Counted from the stretch's first letter, positions 37,974-47,860 are shown. The stretch is DNA of 64,000 nt from Nitrospiraceae bacterium (GCA_919902665.1 CAKKRK010000020.1:124001-188000), one strand, 5' to 3'. Numbers and translations are program-made. Notes: generated by a model not told the origin, from the sequence alone.

Positions 37974-39254
37974 ATGAGAATGAACACATACAAAAATCTG
38001 ATCTTGTGTCCAATCAGTATTGCGTTGTTGATTATATTTGGTGGGTGGGAAATGGGTGCTCATGCTGCAGCCCCCCAAGGGTTTCCCTTGATTATGGCCA
38101 TGAATATCGGGAAAAAAAATTACGATGACCCTGAATATTTGGCAGCTCTGAGTCGGCCTAATTTTGTGATACTTGGCTTTTATCCAGACTGGCGAGGGAA
38201 AGACGGAAAATCGTCTATAGAAGCCGTTGTGCAAGCTATTAAGAAACGGAACCCTGCGATTCTTATCGGACAATACACAATACTGAGCGAAACCCAAGAT
38301 TCAACAGACCGCACAAGCGCAGATACCGATAAAGGCAAGAAACTAGATCGGGAAGGTTGGTGGTTACTAAATGCAAATAAGAAACGAGTGCAATGGACCG
38401 ACAAATATAATGCCTTCGAGGCCAATATCACCCAATGGACAAAGCCTGATGAAAAAGGCTTACGGTATCCCGAATGGGTTGCGCATCGCGACTACGGTAT
38501 TTATTTCAGAACAATTCCTGGGTTCGACATCTGGTATTTCGATAATGCATTGAGCAAGCCCGCCGTAAAAACCGCCGACTGGAATCGCGACGGTAACAAC
38601 GATGCAAATGATAACTCTGAAATATTACGGGCTCATCGCTCGGGCCATGTAGCAGAATGGCGGAAGGCTCGTGAATTGCGTCCCGATATCTTTCTCATGG
38701 GTAACTCGGATGACCTGTCATCGCCTGAATTTTCAGGAAATCTACAGGGCGCGTTTTTGGAGGGATTGATAGGAGTATCCTGGTCGATGGAGCGTTGGCA
38801 AGGGTGGGAGAAGATGATGTCTCGATATCACTCAGCCATGATTCATACCGCATCACCCCACCTTGTGGGATTTAACGTATGGGGGAGAGCAGACGATTAC
38901 CAGCAAATGCGGTATGGCCTTACCTCTTGTCTCTTAGATAATGGGTACTTTTCTTATACTGATCCCAACGTCGGCTATAGCTCTGTCCCTTGGTTCGATG
39001 AATTTGACGTGCACCTTGGCGATCCCGTAGCCCCTGTCCAAACAGAGCCCTGGGAGCAAGGTATCTATCGGCGAGTCTTTCAACATGGGTTGGTCCTCGT
39101 GAATCCAGGAGCCCTCGCAAGGACCGTTCGGCTCAACCCTGGGTATAGGCATTTCGACGGAACCCAAGTCCCCGAGGTCAACAATGGAAAGCCCGTGACG
39201 AGCATAACCATCCCTTCAAAAGACGGGATTATCCTTATTCGCATGGATCGGTAA
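37974..39254 (+). CDS. Secreted putative glycoside hydrolase (GHL15-like TIM-barrel)
   Basis: signal peptide; FVILGFYPDW, FDIWYFDNAL...DWNRDGNND, LRPDIFLMGNSDD, GAFLEGLIGV. Confidence 0.6.
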   Translation: MRMNTYKNLILCPISIALLIIFGGWEMGAHAAAPQGFPLIMAMNIGKKNYDDPEYLAALSRPNFVILGFYPDWRGKDGKSSIEAVVQAIKKRNPAILIGQYTILSETQDSTDRTSADTDKGKKLDREGWWLLNANKKRVQWTDKYNAFEANITQWTKPDEKGLRYPEWVAHRDYGIYFRTIPGFDIWYFDNALSKPAVKTADWNRDGNNDANDNSEILRAHRSGHVAEWRKARELRPDIFLMGNSDDLSSPEFSGNLQGAFLEGLIGVSWSMERWQGWEKMMSRYHSAMIHTASPHLVGFNVWGRADDYQQMRYGLTSCLLDNGYFSYTDPNVGYSSVPWFDEFDVHLGDPVAPVQTEPWEQGIYRRVFQHGLVLVNPGALARTVRLNPGYRHFDGTQVPEVNNGKPVTSITIPSKDGIILIRMDR

Positions 39255-39264
39255 TACGAGGCGC

Positions 39265-40389
39265 ATGCATAAAGTCTTATTCGTTGTTCCCTCATTGATG
39301 CGAGCCGGCGCCGAGACGCAGCTTGTTGATCTAATCAATGGTTTACCCAAAGAGGAGTTTGGGAAGTATCTCCTGAGTTTTGAAAGTGGTCTCGACCAAT
39401 TATCGAGGGTAAACCAAAATGAAGTTGTCTTTGTCCATATCCCTCGCCGGTATAAATTCGACCTTGCTGTCGCCAAGGCTATCGCGAAACTCATCGACGA
39501 AGAGCAAATTGTAGCCGTCCATTGTTCTTTGCAAATTGCACTTTTCATGGGATGGCTCGGAATTAGACTAGCCAAGCGGAAACCTGCACTCATGGTTACG
39601 GTCCACACCACACTGAACCGTTCATTCAGAGAAGAAGCATTCGACTGGTTGTTGTATCAGTGGCTGATGCGATCGTGCGAAAAGGTCCTTTTTGTTTGCA
39701 GGAGTCAAGCGACGCATTGGCAAAAGAAATTTCCATTCCTGAAGTCTCGGGCGGTAGTCGTGCATAACGGAGTTGATGTGGAATATTTTCGACGTGAGCC
39801 GTTCGAAGAAACCGGGCGGAAACTGCGAGAGGGGCTAGCGATTCCACCCAACGCAGTAGTCCTCTGTCATATCGCAGCATTCAGGCCAGAAAAGGGCCAT
39901 GACGTATTACTTGCCGGGTTTGTTGACGTACTGCAAAATCATCCAAACACATATCTACTCTTTGCTGGGGATGGGCCACTCCGTGCTTCCATCGAGTTGC
40001 ACGTTTGGCAGAAGCAACTTGATAGGCACATTCGTTTTCTCGGAAGTATCACGGACGTTCGGCCCCTGTTGGCCGGCTCTGCTATGTCAATAGTACCCTC
40101 CACAGCCGAAACGTTCTCGATGGCGATGTTAGAGTCGCTCGCGATGGAAGTGCCCGTAATTGCGACAGCCGTCGGTGGCTCTTCGGAAGCGGTCCAAGAT
40201 GGACAAACTGGGTTATTGGTTCCACCGCGGGACGTCATCGCCCTCGCACTGGCAATTGAGCAACTGATAGTCGATGCCGAAGCTCGAAAGAAAATGGGGG
40301 AGATGGGAAGGGCTTTAATAAAAGAACGATTTACCCAACGCGGTATGCAGGCAGCAACCAGCGAAGTACTAAAGTCCGTTCAATGCTGA
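39265..40389 (+). CDS. Glycosyltransferase (GT4)
   Basis: VPSLMRAGAETQLVDLINGL...AAFRPEKGHDVLLAGF...VPSTAETFSMAMLESLAMEVPVIATAVGGSSEAV. Confidence 0.92.
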   Translation: MHKVLFVVPSLMRAGAETQLVDLINGLPKEEFGKYLLSFESGLDQLSRVNQNEVVFVHIPRRYKFDLAVAKAIAKLIDEEQIVAVHCSLQIALFMGWLGIRLAKRKPALMVTVHTTLNRSFREEAFDWLLYQWLMRSCEKVLFVCRSQATHWQKKFPFLKSRAVVVHNGVDVEYFRREPFEETGRKLREGLAIPPNAVVLCHIAAFRPEKGHDVLLAGFVDVLQNHPNTYLLFAGDGPLRASIELHVWQKQLDRHIRFLGSITDVRPLLAGSAMSIVPSTAETFSMAMLESLAMEVPVIATAVGGSSEAVQDGQTGLLVPPRDVIALALAIEQLIVDAEARKKMGEMGRALIKERFTQRGMQAATSEVLKSVQC

Positions 40390-40546
40390 TCGCCGCAATG
40401 CCTCAGGGAGCCCGGATCGCTATTGAATATCGTCGGCAATGTTCCTCTCTCACACTTTCTCGGATAGTGATTTATCAAGTCAGCATGATCGATTACCTGC
40501 CGATTGTTGGAAAGAGGCACGCGGGATCCCTGTGACGTAGTGGAGT

Positions 40547-41635
40547 ATGCAGATGCCGGAAAAGAAATGTATCGTCATGGTAGGTCCTTCAATACGTTCC
40601 CAAGGTGGAATCTCCACAGTTGTCATGAGCTGGCAGAAGGCCGGGCTATTTGAGCGATGGCCTATTACATTTCTCGAAACCCATATAGAAGGAACCACGC
40701 TCAACAAACTGCGCGTCGGTTGTACTGCCTTTCTGCGATTCATGATCTTGTTGATATCGAACCGAGTCGCTTGCCTCCATCTACACGTCGCCCGACATAC
40801 AAGCTTTTGGCGCAAAGCAATTTTTTCTCTGGCAGCTTTTCTGATGCGCCGGCCGGTGCTACTTCACTTTCACAGCGGGGGGTTCCCTGCCTTTTATCAC
40901 GACGATTGTAATTGGCTGCAGAAACAAGCCGTCCAGTTTATACTGAATCACGCCGATCAACTGATCACTGTGTCTTCGAGCTGGGGCGAGACCCTTAGCC
41001 TCATTTCCACAAATCGTCGCATTACCGTTATCGAAAACTTTCTAGTTCCACCATCAGAAATACCTGACGACGCAATTCGCAATAAAGATCACGTTCTATT
41101 TCTCGGCCTCTTGAACCGTGATAAAGGCTTCTATGATCTGCTTGAAGCCGTCGCGCCACTCTGCAATGAATTCCCGTCACTGGTACTCGCGTGCGGAGGT
41201 AAGGGGAATCGGGCCGAAGTGAACGAACGAATTAAGCGCTTGGAAATCGAGAGCCACGTTAAACTTCTAGGCTGGATCACTGGCGCATCCAAGGACACTT
41301 GGCTGGCTCGTGCATCATTCTATGTTTTGCCGTCATATGTAGAGGGTATGCCTATGGGAGTCCTTGAGGCGATGGCTTGGGGTATGCCAGTGGTGGCAAG
41401 CACAGTAGGGGGGGTCCCAGACGTCGTCGAGCATGAACGTGAAGGACTTCTGATAGAAGCGGGGGACATTGCTGGTCTCCGTGATGCAATGAGGAGGTTA
41501 CTCAAAAATGACGAAGAGCGAAAGCGGATGGGGCTGGCGGCTAGGAAGAAAATGGAACTTGCATTTTCTTCCAAGGCCGTTGTTCCCCGTATCGATCTTT
41601 TGTATGGAGCGTACTGCGAGCACTCATGCCATTAG
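40547..41635 (+). CDS. Glycosyltransferase (GT4)
   Basis: GPSIRSQGGISTVV...FLGLLNRDKGFYDLLEAV...LPSYVEGMPMGVLEAMAWGMPVVASTVGGVPDVV. Confidence 0.92.
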   Translation: MQMPEKKCIVMVGPSIRSQGGISTVVMSWQKAGLFERWPITFLETHIEGTTLNKLRVGCTAFLRFMILLISNRVACLHLHVARHTSFWRKAIFSLAAFLMRRPVLLHFHSGGFPAFYHDDCNWLQKQAVQFILNHADQLITVSSSWGETLSLISTNRRITVIENFLVPPSEIPDDAIRNKDHVLFLGLLNRDKGFYDLLEAVAPLCNEFPSLVLACGGKGNRAEVNERIKRLEIESHVKLLGWITGASKDTWLARASFYVLPSYVEGMPMGVLEAMAWGMPVVASTVGGVPDVVEHEREGLLIEAGDIAGLRDAMRRLLKNDEERKRMGLAARKKMELAFSSKAVVPRIDLLYGAYCEHSCH

Positions 41636-41669
41636 ATAAAGTAGTCTTGGCACGTAGGGAGGGGCTTAG

Positions 41670-42503
41670 ATGAGTCCAAAACGTATTGAATTGTTGGGCG
41701 TCCCAGTTGATTGCGTGACCATGGAGCAAGCCATCGAATGGGCTGAATCAAAATTACAGGGGAACCATCCCTGCACAATTCTGGCTGTGAATCCCGAGAA
41801 AGTGATGCGTGCCCAGCAAGACAGCGAGCTCCTTGATCAGCTCCGGTCTGCCGATCTGCTTATTCCTGATGGTATCGGTGTCGTCCTCGCCGCCCGTCTT
41901 TTGGGGTTAGGCCACGCTGAGCGAATCCCTGGCTCCGAACTGATGCCAAAACTCTGCGAGCGAGCTGCCTCGAAAGGCTATGCAGTGTTCCTCTTTGGGG
42001 CGAGCACTGAAGTCAACCAGCGAGCTGTCACAGTTTTACGTGACCGATATCCGGGGATTCGCATAGTTGGGTTCCAACATGGTTATGTGAAAGAAGAAGA
42101 GATGCTCTCACTCATCGCACGCATCAACGAGTGCCAGCCTGACCTTCTCTTTGTTGCATTAGGCAGTCCACAGCAAGAACTGTGGATGGCTCGGTATTTG
42201 CCACTCTTGAAAGTGAAAGTTTGTCAGGGGGTTGGTGGAACCTTTGACGTCATTGCAGGTAGGGTGAAGCGTGCACCGTTTTTATTCAGGTCTATGCATC
42301 TTGAATGGTTCTACCGGTTGCTCTCACAGCCTAGTCGTATTTTCAGGCAGACTGCACTCCTGGTGTTTGCTTATCAGGTTCTGAAAAGCAAGTTTACGCG
42401 GAAGTCAGTTCAGCAACCTACCTTCTCCGTCCCAACAGCCTCTGTATCACGTGGACTTCCTGATTCAGGTAAGTCTGACCATCATAGGGAAAAAGCTGCC
42501 TAG
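41670..42503 (+). CDS. WecG/TagA/CpsF family glycosyltransferase
   Basis: NPEKVMRAQQDSELLDQLRSADLLIPDGIGVVLAARLLG...RIPGSELMPKLCERAASKGYAVFLFGA...LFVALGSPQQELWM. Confidence 0.93.
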   Translation: MSPKRIELLGVPVDCVTMEQAIEWAESKLQGNHPCTILAVNPEKVMRAQQDSELLDQLRSADLLIPDGIGVVLAARLLGLGHAERIPGSELMPKLCERAASKGYAVFLFGASTEVNQRAVTVLRDRYPGIRIVGFQHGYVKEEEMLSLIARINECQPDLLFVALGSPQQELWMARYLPLLKVKVCQGVGGTFDVIAGRVKRAPFLFRSMHLEWFYRLLSQPSRIFRQTALLVFAYQVLKSKFTRKSVQQPTFSVPTASVSRGLPDSGKSDHHREKAA

Positions 42504-42710
42504 CTTGCGAGGCAAACTAGGTGAGGCTTTCTTCTAGTTTCTGGCTAACCGTATACTTTTTGTGTAATGAGGTGTGCTGATGCAGCAGCATACCTTTTCT
42601 ATATATTCTTCTTTACATAATTGAACATCGTTGTGGGGACATGCACACAGCTGCCGACGCAGGCCTCCATCATGCTCTTTATTTTTCAGTGACATACACG
42701 GTGCATTTGC

Positions 42711-42726
42711 TGGTCTGGGATTTGCT
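42711..42726 (+). promoter_or_regulatory. Sigma54-type promoter upstream of VPLPA-CTERM gene 1
   Basis: TGGTCTGGGATTTGCT (GG-N10-GC); conserved identically before gene 2. Confidence 0.7.
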
Positions 42727-42799
42727 CAGCAATCTTCCCATTGCTACCGACTGATATGTGTTCCTTATGTGTCAACCTCTAGAAGGAGTGGTGATAGAG

Positions 42800-43459
42800 A
42801 TGATGAAACAGTGGCTTAGGAGAGGATTCATGCTGCCGGCTGCCGCAGTGTGTGCCCTATTGATTCCCTGTGCGGCAGCTCAGGCAGCGTTTATTCAGTA
42901 CTCCTTTACCGGAACTGTCGGGGGGGCGAGTGGAGCATTGAGGTCCGATATACCGGTGGGGTCCGCAATGTCAGGGACCTTTTCTTTTGATCCTACAACG
43001 TCGCCCACTGGCACCGGCCGGTATATGGGAGCGCTACAGGGTTTCTCGCTGAACGTTGGGGGCTACTCGGTCAGTTTCGATCCCTCCGGTGACGTGAACC
43101 TTATCCGACTTACCGATAACCCTTCCGGCGATCTATGGCGTCTTAGGACTTCCGTCATGGGGGATGGTATCGGGCAATACTCACCAACGGAATTCCGTCT
43201 GGATTTGGCGGATGAGGATGGCCTGGCGATCAATGGGACCTCTCTTCAGGATCCTCCAAGTCTCGGAAGTCTCACCTCGACTCACTGGCGACTTGTGTTT
43301 GAGGATGCAGATGGAAGAATGGTTAGGATTCAAGGAGTCTTGAATAGTTTGACGGCAGTGCCGTTGCCAGCCGCAGTGCTTCTGTTCGGTGCGGGCCTCA
43401 TCTCGCTGGTTGGTCTGGGTGCGGGAGGGTTGAGAAATCTCCGCGGGGCCAAGGCGTAG
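42800..43459 (+). CDS. VPLPA-CTERM sorting-domain protein 1 (exosortase substrate)
   Basis: signal peptide; C-terminus AVPLPAAVLLFGAGLISLVGLGAGGLRNLRGAKA. Confidence 0.88.
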   Translation: MMKQWLRRGFMLPAAAVCALLIPCAAAQAAFIQYSFTGTVGGASGALRSDIPVGSAMSGTFSFDPTTSPTGTGRYMGALQGFSLNVGGYSVSFDPSGDVNLIRLTDNPSGDLWRLRTSVMGDGIGQYSPTEFRLDLADEDGLAINGTSLQDPPSLGSLTSTHWRLVFEDADGRMVRIQGVLNSLTAVPLPAAVLLFGAGLISLVGLGAGGLRNLRGAKA

Positions 43460-43484
43460 TCAAGAATCTCGTTTCTGATAGCTG

Positions 43485-43516
43485 GGGCTTGATATCCCGA
43501 GCGGGGTATCAAGCCC
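43485..43516 (+). terminator. Stem-loop terminator-like hairpin after VPLPA gene 1
   Basis: GGGCTTGATATCCC-gagc-GGGGTATCAAGCCC followed by gttctttct. Confidence 0.65.
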
Positions 43517-43662
43517 GTTCTTTCTCCGAAATTGATCGACAGATCGCCGAGTACCATAAGATATTTACATAATTGAACATCATCGATGGAATGTGCACAC
43601 CGTCGATTTAGAGAACCTGTCTCGCCATTCTTCGTTTTCAGTCACATAGAAGGTTCAACGAA

Positions 43663-43678
43663 TGGTCTGGGATTTGCT
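43663..43678 (+). promoter_or_regulatory. Sigma54-type promoter upstream of VPLPA-CTERM gene 2
   Basis: TGGTCTGGGATTTGCT, same sequence and spacing as 42711. Confidence 0.7.
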
Positions 43679-43747
43679 CAGCAATCATCCCATTGCTACT
43701 AACTGATACGTGTTTCTTATGGTGCAGTCTCTAGAAGGAGTGGTGAT

Positions 43748-44407
43748 ATGCAGTTGATAAAGGAATGGTTTAAGAGAGGATTTATCCTGCCGGCAACAGC
43801 AGTGTGCGCCCTCTCGGTTCCGATCTCAACAGCGCAAGCGGCTTTCGTGAACTACTCGTTCATCGGCAGTATTGACAATGATCCTCAGGCGTTGTCCCCG
43901 ATTTCCGGATCATTTCAATTCGACAATGCGACAGGTGGCAGCGGCGGCGTCTACAATGGAGCAGTAACGGGTTTCACTCTGAATCTTAGTGGGCTCTACA
44001 CGTCATCCTTCAAGCTAGGTGCCAACGCCGTCACGATTTCGAAGAATATCACTCTTGGTGGCGGCAATGGTGATCGTTGGGAACTGTCGTCTGCCGCTAC
44101 TGGTTCCAATCTGAATGGTTTCACGGCGTACGATTTTGATCTTCGTCTCGACCGTGTAGGAGGAGGATTGTTTGCAAATACGGACCTGCAGAACCCTCCA
44201 AGTTTGAACGGTTTGAATGGTGTGACCGGAAGATGGCGACTCTTTTTCGAGGATGCGAATGGTAATCCAGCCGTGTTTCTCGGATCAATTACTAGTCTGA
44301 CTGCCGTGCCGTTGCCGGCGGCGGTGCTCCTGTTCGGAGCGGGCCTTATTTCGCTGGTTGGTCTGGGCGCGGGAGGGTTAAGAAATATCCGCGGAGTCAG
44401 GGCGTAA
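43748..44407 (+). CDS. VPLPA-CTERM sorting-domain protein 2 (exosortase substrate)
   Basis: signal peptide; C-terminus AVPLPAAVLLFGAGLISLVGLGAGGLRNIRGVRA. Confidence 0.88.
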   Translation: MQLIKEWFKRGFILPATAVCALSVPISTAQAAFVNYSFIGSIDNDPQALSPISGSFQFDNATGGSGGVYNGAVTGFTLNLSGLYTSSFKLGANAVTISKNITLGGGNGDRWELSSAATGSNLNGFTAYDFDLRLDRVGGGLFANTDLQNPPSLNGLNGVTGRWRLFFEDANGNPAVFLGSITSLTAVPLPAAVLLFGAGLISLVGLGAGGLRNIRGVRA

Positions 44408-44432
44408 TCACGAACCTCGTTTTTGACACCTG

Positions 44433-44464
44433 GGGCTTGATACCCATCACGGGGTATCAAGCCC
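44433..44464 (+). terminator. Stem-loop terminator-like hairpin after VPLPA gene 2
   Basis: GGGCTTGATACCC-loop-GGGTATCAAGCCC perfect 13-bp stem followed by gttcgttctt. Confidence 0.68.
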
Positions 44465-44589
44465 GTTCGTTCTTCAAAATCAATCGACAGATCGCCGGGT
44501 ACCATAGATAATCAGGTTTCGCCTCACTCTTCTGGATCGGCGTAGCTCTTTTGACTCATTCCCTATCATCGTGTGAGTAGTGCTGTTGT

Positions 44590-46164
44590 ATGGCTAGCAA
44601 TCGCTCTCTTCTCCTCACTTCAGCCTTGGTCGTGGCGCTATTGGGCTATATGTATGCAGACAGTCTTGTCTTCTTGTTCAGCCGCTGGGTTGGCACCGAA
44701 GATTATAGCCACGGAATCTTTGTACCGTTCATCAGTGGGTATTTGATTTGGCAATCCCGGCGCTGTCTCAGCCAGGTTTCGGGGGAGAAGTCATGGGTGG
44801 GGCTTGCGGTCATTGCTCTGGGGCTCATGCTCTATGTGGTGGGGGAATTCTCCACGCTGTTTATTGTTCTCCATTTCTCTTTGTGGATGGTGATCGTCGG
44901 ATTGGCCATCGCACTGCTCGGGATTCGCGGGGCGAAAGCCATCGCGTTTCCTCTCGGCTATCTCCTGACCGCAATCCCTCTTCCGACGTTTATCATTGCG
45001 AGTCTGTCGAGCCAACTTCAACTGTGGTCCTCATCGCTCGGAGTCGGATGCCTGCAGCTTGTCGGTGTGATGGCCTTTCGCGAAGGCAATGTCATCGATC
45101 TGGGGACGGTGCAGCTTCAAGTGGTAGAAGCGTGTAGTGGGATTCGATACCTGCTTCCCCTCGCTTCTCTCGCGCTGCTCTGCGCGTACCTGTTCAAAGA
45201 CAGGATGTGGAAACGAGTGGTGCTCGTGCTTTCCTCGATTCCAATCTCGATCATGCTGAATGGTTTTCGCATCGGCATGATCGGAGTGCTCGTCGAGCTC
45301 TATGGGAAAGGTGCGGCAGACGGCTTTTATCATCTCTTCGAAGGGTGGGTCATTTTCATGGTGAGTTTCTGGTTGTTGATTGCAGAGATGGCGCTCCTAG
45401 CACGAATAGGGGAGGTGAAGTCGCAAGGGGCTGTCTTTGACCGATTGACCTGGAGAGATCAATCAGAAGCGAGCGCCCATCAGGCCGCGTGCATGGGGCC
45501 AGGCCGAATCCAATCGTCTCCACGCCACGCCTATTTGTGTAGCGTAGCCCTGCTTGCCCCATTTACGTTGTTCTCGACCGTGGTTGCGGATCGTCAAGAA
45601 AGTTCTCCTCCCCGCACGGCGTTCGTTGATTTTCCGATGCAGATCAACGGCTGGCAAGGATCGCCCTTTCCTCTTGAACCACAATACATCGACGCACTTC
45701 GGTTCGATGATTATGTCCTGGCGGACTATCGATCGGGTAATAAGCAGCCGGTGAATTTCTATGCTGCCTACTACCGATCACAACGGAAGGGGCAATCGGC
45801 GCATTCGCCTCAAAGTTGTCTGCCGGGTGGAGGATGGGAAATCGCTTCCCTGACGCAACGGGATCTGCCGATGTCGCAGGGAATGATGCAGCCGCTCAAC
45901 GTCAATCGGGCGGTTATTCAGAAGGGGGATCAGAAGCAAATCGTCTTGTACTGGTTCAAGCAACGCGAGCGACATATCACAAATGAATACCTGGTCAAGG
46001 TCTACTTACTGTGGGATGCCTTTTCTCGGCAACGGACTGACGGGGCTCTTGTGAGATTGGCCTCGTTGGTTGGTCCAGGGGAATCTGAGTCCACAGTTGA
46101 CCAACGGCTTCAGGAGTTCGCGGTTGTAGCCGGGCGGGAATTGACTAGGTTCGTACCAGACTGA
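44590..46164 (+). CDS. Exosortase fused to EpsI domain (probably VPLPA-CTERM-specific, XrtD type)
   Basis: multi-TM with catalytic VVEACSGIRYL (Cys), MLNGFRIGMIGV (Arg), FYHLFEGW (His); C-terminal EpsI (SPQSCLPGGGWEI). Confidence 0.88.
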   Translation: MASNRSLLLTSALVVALLGYMYADSLVFLFSRWVGTEDYSHGIFVPFISGYLIWQSRRCLSQVSGEKSWVGLAVIALGLMLYVVGEFSTLFIVLHFSLWMVIVGLAIALLGIRGAKAIAFPLGYLLTAIPLPTFIIASLSSQLQLWSSSLGVGCLQLVGVMAFREGNVIDLGTVQLQVVEACSGIRYLLPLASLALLCAYLFKDRMWKRVVLVLSSIPISIMLNGFRIGMIGVLVELYGKGAADGFYHLFEGWVIFMVSFWLLIAEMALLARIGEVKSQGAVFDRLTWRDQSEASAHQAACMGPGRIQSSPRHAYLCSVALLAPFTLFSTVVADRQESSPPRTAFVDFPMQINGWQGSPFPLEPQYIDALRFDDYVLADYRSGNKQPVNFYAAYYRSQRKGQSAHSPQSCLPGGGWEIASLTQRDLPMSQGMMQPLNVNRAVIQKGDQKQIVLYWFKQRERHITNEYLVKVYLLWDAFSRQRTDGALVRLASLVGPGESESTVDQRLQEFAVVAGRELTRFVPD

Positions 46165-46196
46165 ACCGCCGTGATTGAGGCCTTGAGAGTGTATCT

Positions 46197-47831
46197 ATGG
46201 TGAGTGAGCTGTTCTTTAGTTCCATGACCGCCTTGCTTGTGTGCATGGCGCTGATCCCACTCTTGCGGCTCATAGCAGAGCGGTTGAAGATTATGGATCA
46301 GCCTGGGGGGCGGAAAGTTCACGAACATCCGGTTCCACGGATCGGCGGGATTGCTTTTGCCGTTGGTGCCTGCGCGTCGATCGCCTGGTGGGGCGAGAAA
46401 GATGCCGTCACCCTGTCGGTTCTGCTGGGCTGTGTAATCATCGTGGCGTTCGGGGTTTGGGACGACCGCGTCGATCTTAGCTATCGAAGCAAACTCGTTG
46501 GCCAGCTGTTCGCCGCCCTTGCCGTTGTGTTAGGCGGGGATATTTGGTTTACCACTCTTCCGTTTCTCCCTGATGTGGAGGTGCCGGCATGGGTGGGGAT
46601 GTGTGTCACCGTTCTGTTTCTTATTGGTGTCTCCAACGCTGTCAATCTGACGGACGGGTTGGATGGGTTAGCTGGTGGGCTGTCGTTCCTGACTCTATCT
46701 GGGATTGCCTATTTAGCCTATCTTTCCAATGATTCGACTGTCTTGTTCTTGACGGTCCCATTTCTTGGCGGGCTTTTGGGATTCCTACGCTACAACACCT
46801 ATCCGGCTCGCATTTTCATGGGAGATGGCGGCAGCCAATTGTTGGGCTTCATCATGGGCGTGCTGGCTGTTCTGTTGACGGATTCGTCACATGGTCCGTT
46901 CACTCCCAGCCTCGCATTCTTTCTGTTGGGGTTGCCATTTCTGGACACGCTCGGCGTGACGGGACAGCGGTTGGCAGAAGGCCGTCCTCCATTCGTCGGC
47001 GACCGGGCGCACATTCACCATAAACTGCTTCGCTTTGGATTCACGCACTATGAGGCCGTGACCCTCATCTATGTGATTCAGGCAAGCATGTTGAGCTTGG
47101 CCTATGTCCTACGATGGCAGTCTGAGCTGGTTATCCTAGTACTCTATCTCACGATTGCGGGATCGGTCTTGATGTTGTTTATCGCAGCAGGGCGAGGACT
47201 GCTACCCAGTCTCACGGCACAAAGTGGTCATTTCCTCTCGAATGTGGTTGTGCGGCGAGTGATGAGTGGTCCATGGCTGACGAATCTGCCCATGCAATTT
47301 CTGGCCGTGATGGTGCCAGGTTTCCTCATTGTGCTGGTATTTGTCCCATCGAATGTGCCGGCCGATGTTGGGTACCTCTCGATCATCATTTTTGGGATTG
47401 TGTTACTCGGCCTCTCGCTCTCTCCTCGGATTGCGCCGTACTTTGTTCGTGGTGGGCTCTATGTTGGGACGACTTTCCTCCTCTATGTCTGTGAAGCGTC
47501 ACGATATCAATCCATGTCCGCTGTTGCGATGCTCCACAATGCATTCTTTGTCGTGGTTGCCGTGATGGTCATCTTGAGTCTCCGGTTCAATGAGGAGAAT
47601 CGCTTTCAAACCACACCGCTCGATTATCTGATGGTGTTCTTGGCGGTGACTTTCCCGCTGCTTCCGGAAGTGAGCGCCGATATTGCGCATCTAGGTGTCT
47701 TCGCCGCCAAGCTGATGGTGCTCTTCTTTTCTTTTGAGTTGCTGTTCCATGCTTTTGCCAACCGTGTCCGACAGCTTGGTCTTGTATCGCTCTGGATTCT
47801 GTTCGGGCTCGGAATTCGGATTTTGTTGTAG
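46197..47831 (+). CDS. WecA/MraY-family polyprenyl-phosphate glycosyl-1-phosphate transferase with extended C-terminal membrane region
   Basis: DQPGGRKVHEHPVPRIGGIAF, NLTDGLDGLAGGL, ARIFMGDGGSQLLGF, DRAHIHHKLLRFG. Confidence 0.92.
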   Translation: MVSELFFSSMTALLVCMALIPLLRLIAERLKIMDQPGGRKVHEHPVPRIGGIAFAVGACASIAWWGEKDAVTLSVLLGCVIIVAFGVWDDRVDLSYRSKLVGQLFAALAVVLGGDIWFTTLPFLPDVEVPAWVGMCVTVLFLIGVSNAVNLTDGLDGLAGGLSFLTLSGIAYLAYLSNDSTVLFLTVPFLGGLLGFLRYNTYPARIFMGDGGSQLLGFIMGVLAVLLTDSSHGPFTPSLAFFLLGLPFLDTLGVTGQRLAEGRPPFVGDRAHIHHKLLRFGFTHYEAVTLIYVIQASMLSLAYVLRWQSELVILVLYLTIAGSVLMLFIAAGRGLLPSLTAQSGHFLSNVVVRRVMSGPWLTNLPMQFLAVMVPGFLIVLVFVPSNVPADVGYLSIIIFGIVLLGLSLSPRIAPYFVRGGLYVGTTFLLYVCEASRYQSMSAVAMLHNAFFVVVAVMVILSLRFNEENRFQTTPLDYLMVFLAVTFPLLPEVSADIAHLGVFAAKLMVLFFSFELLFHAFANRVRQLGLVSLWILFGLGIRILL

Positions 47832-47860
47832 CAAGACGAGTTACGTAATAACCTAGGCTT

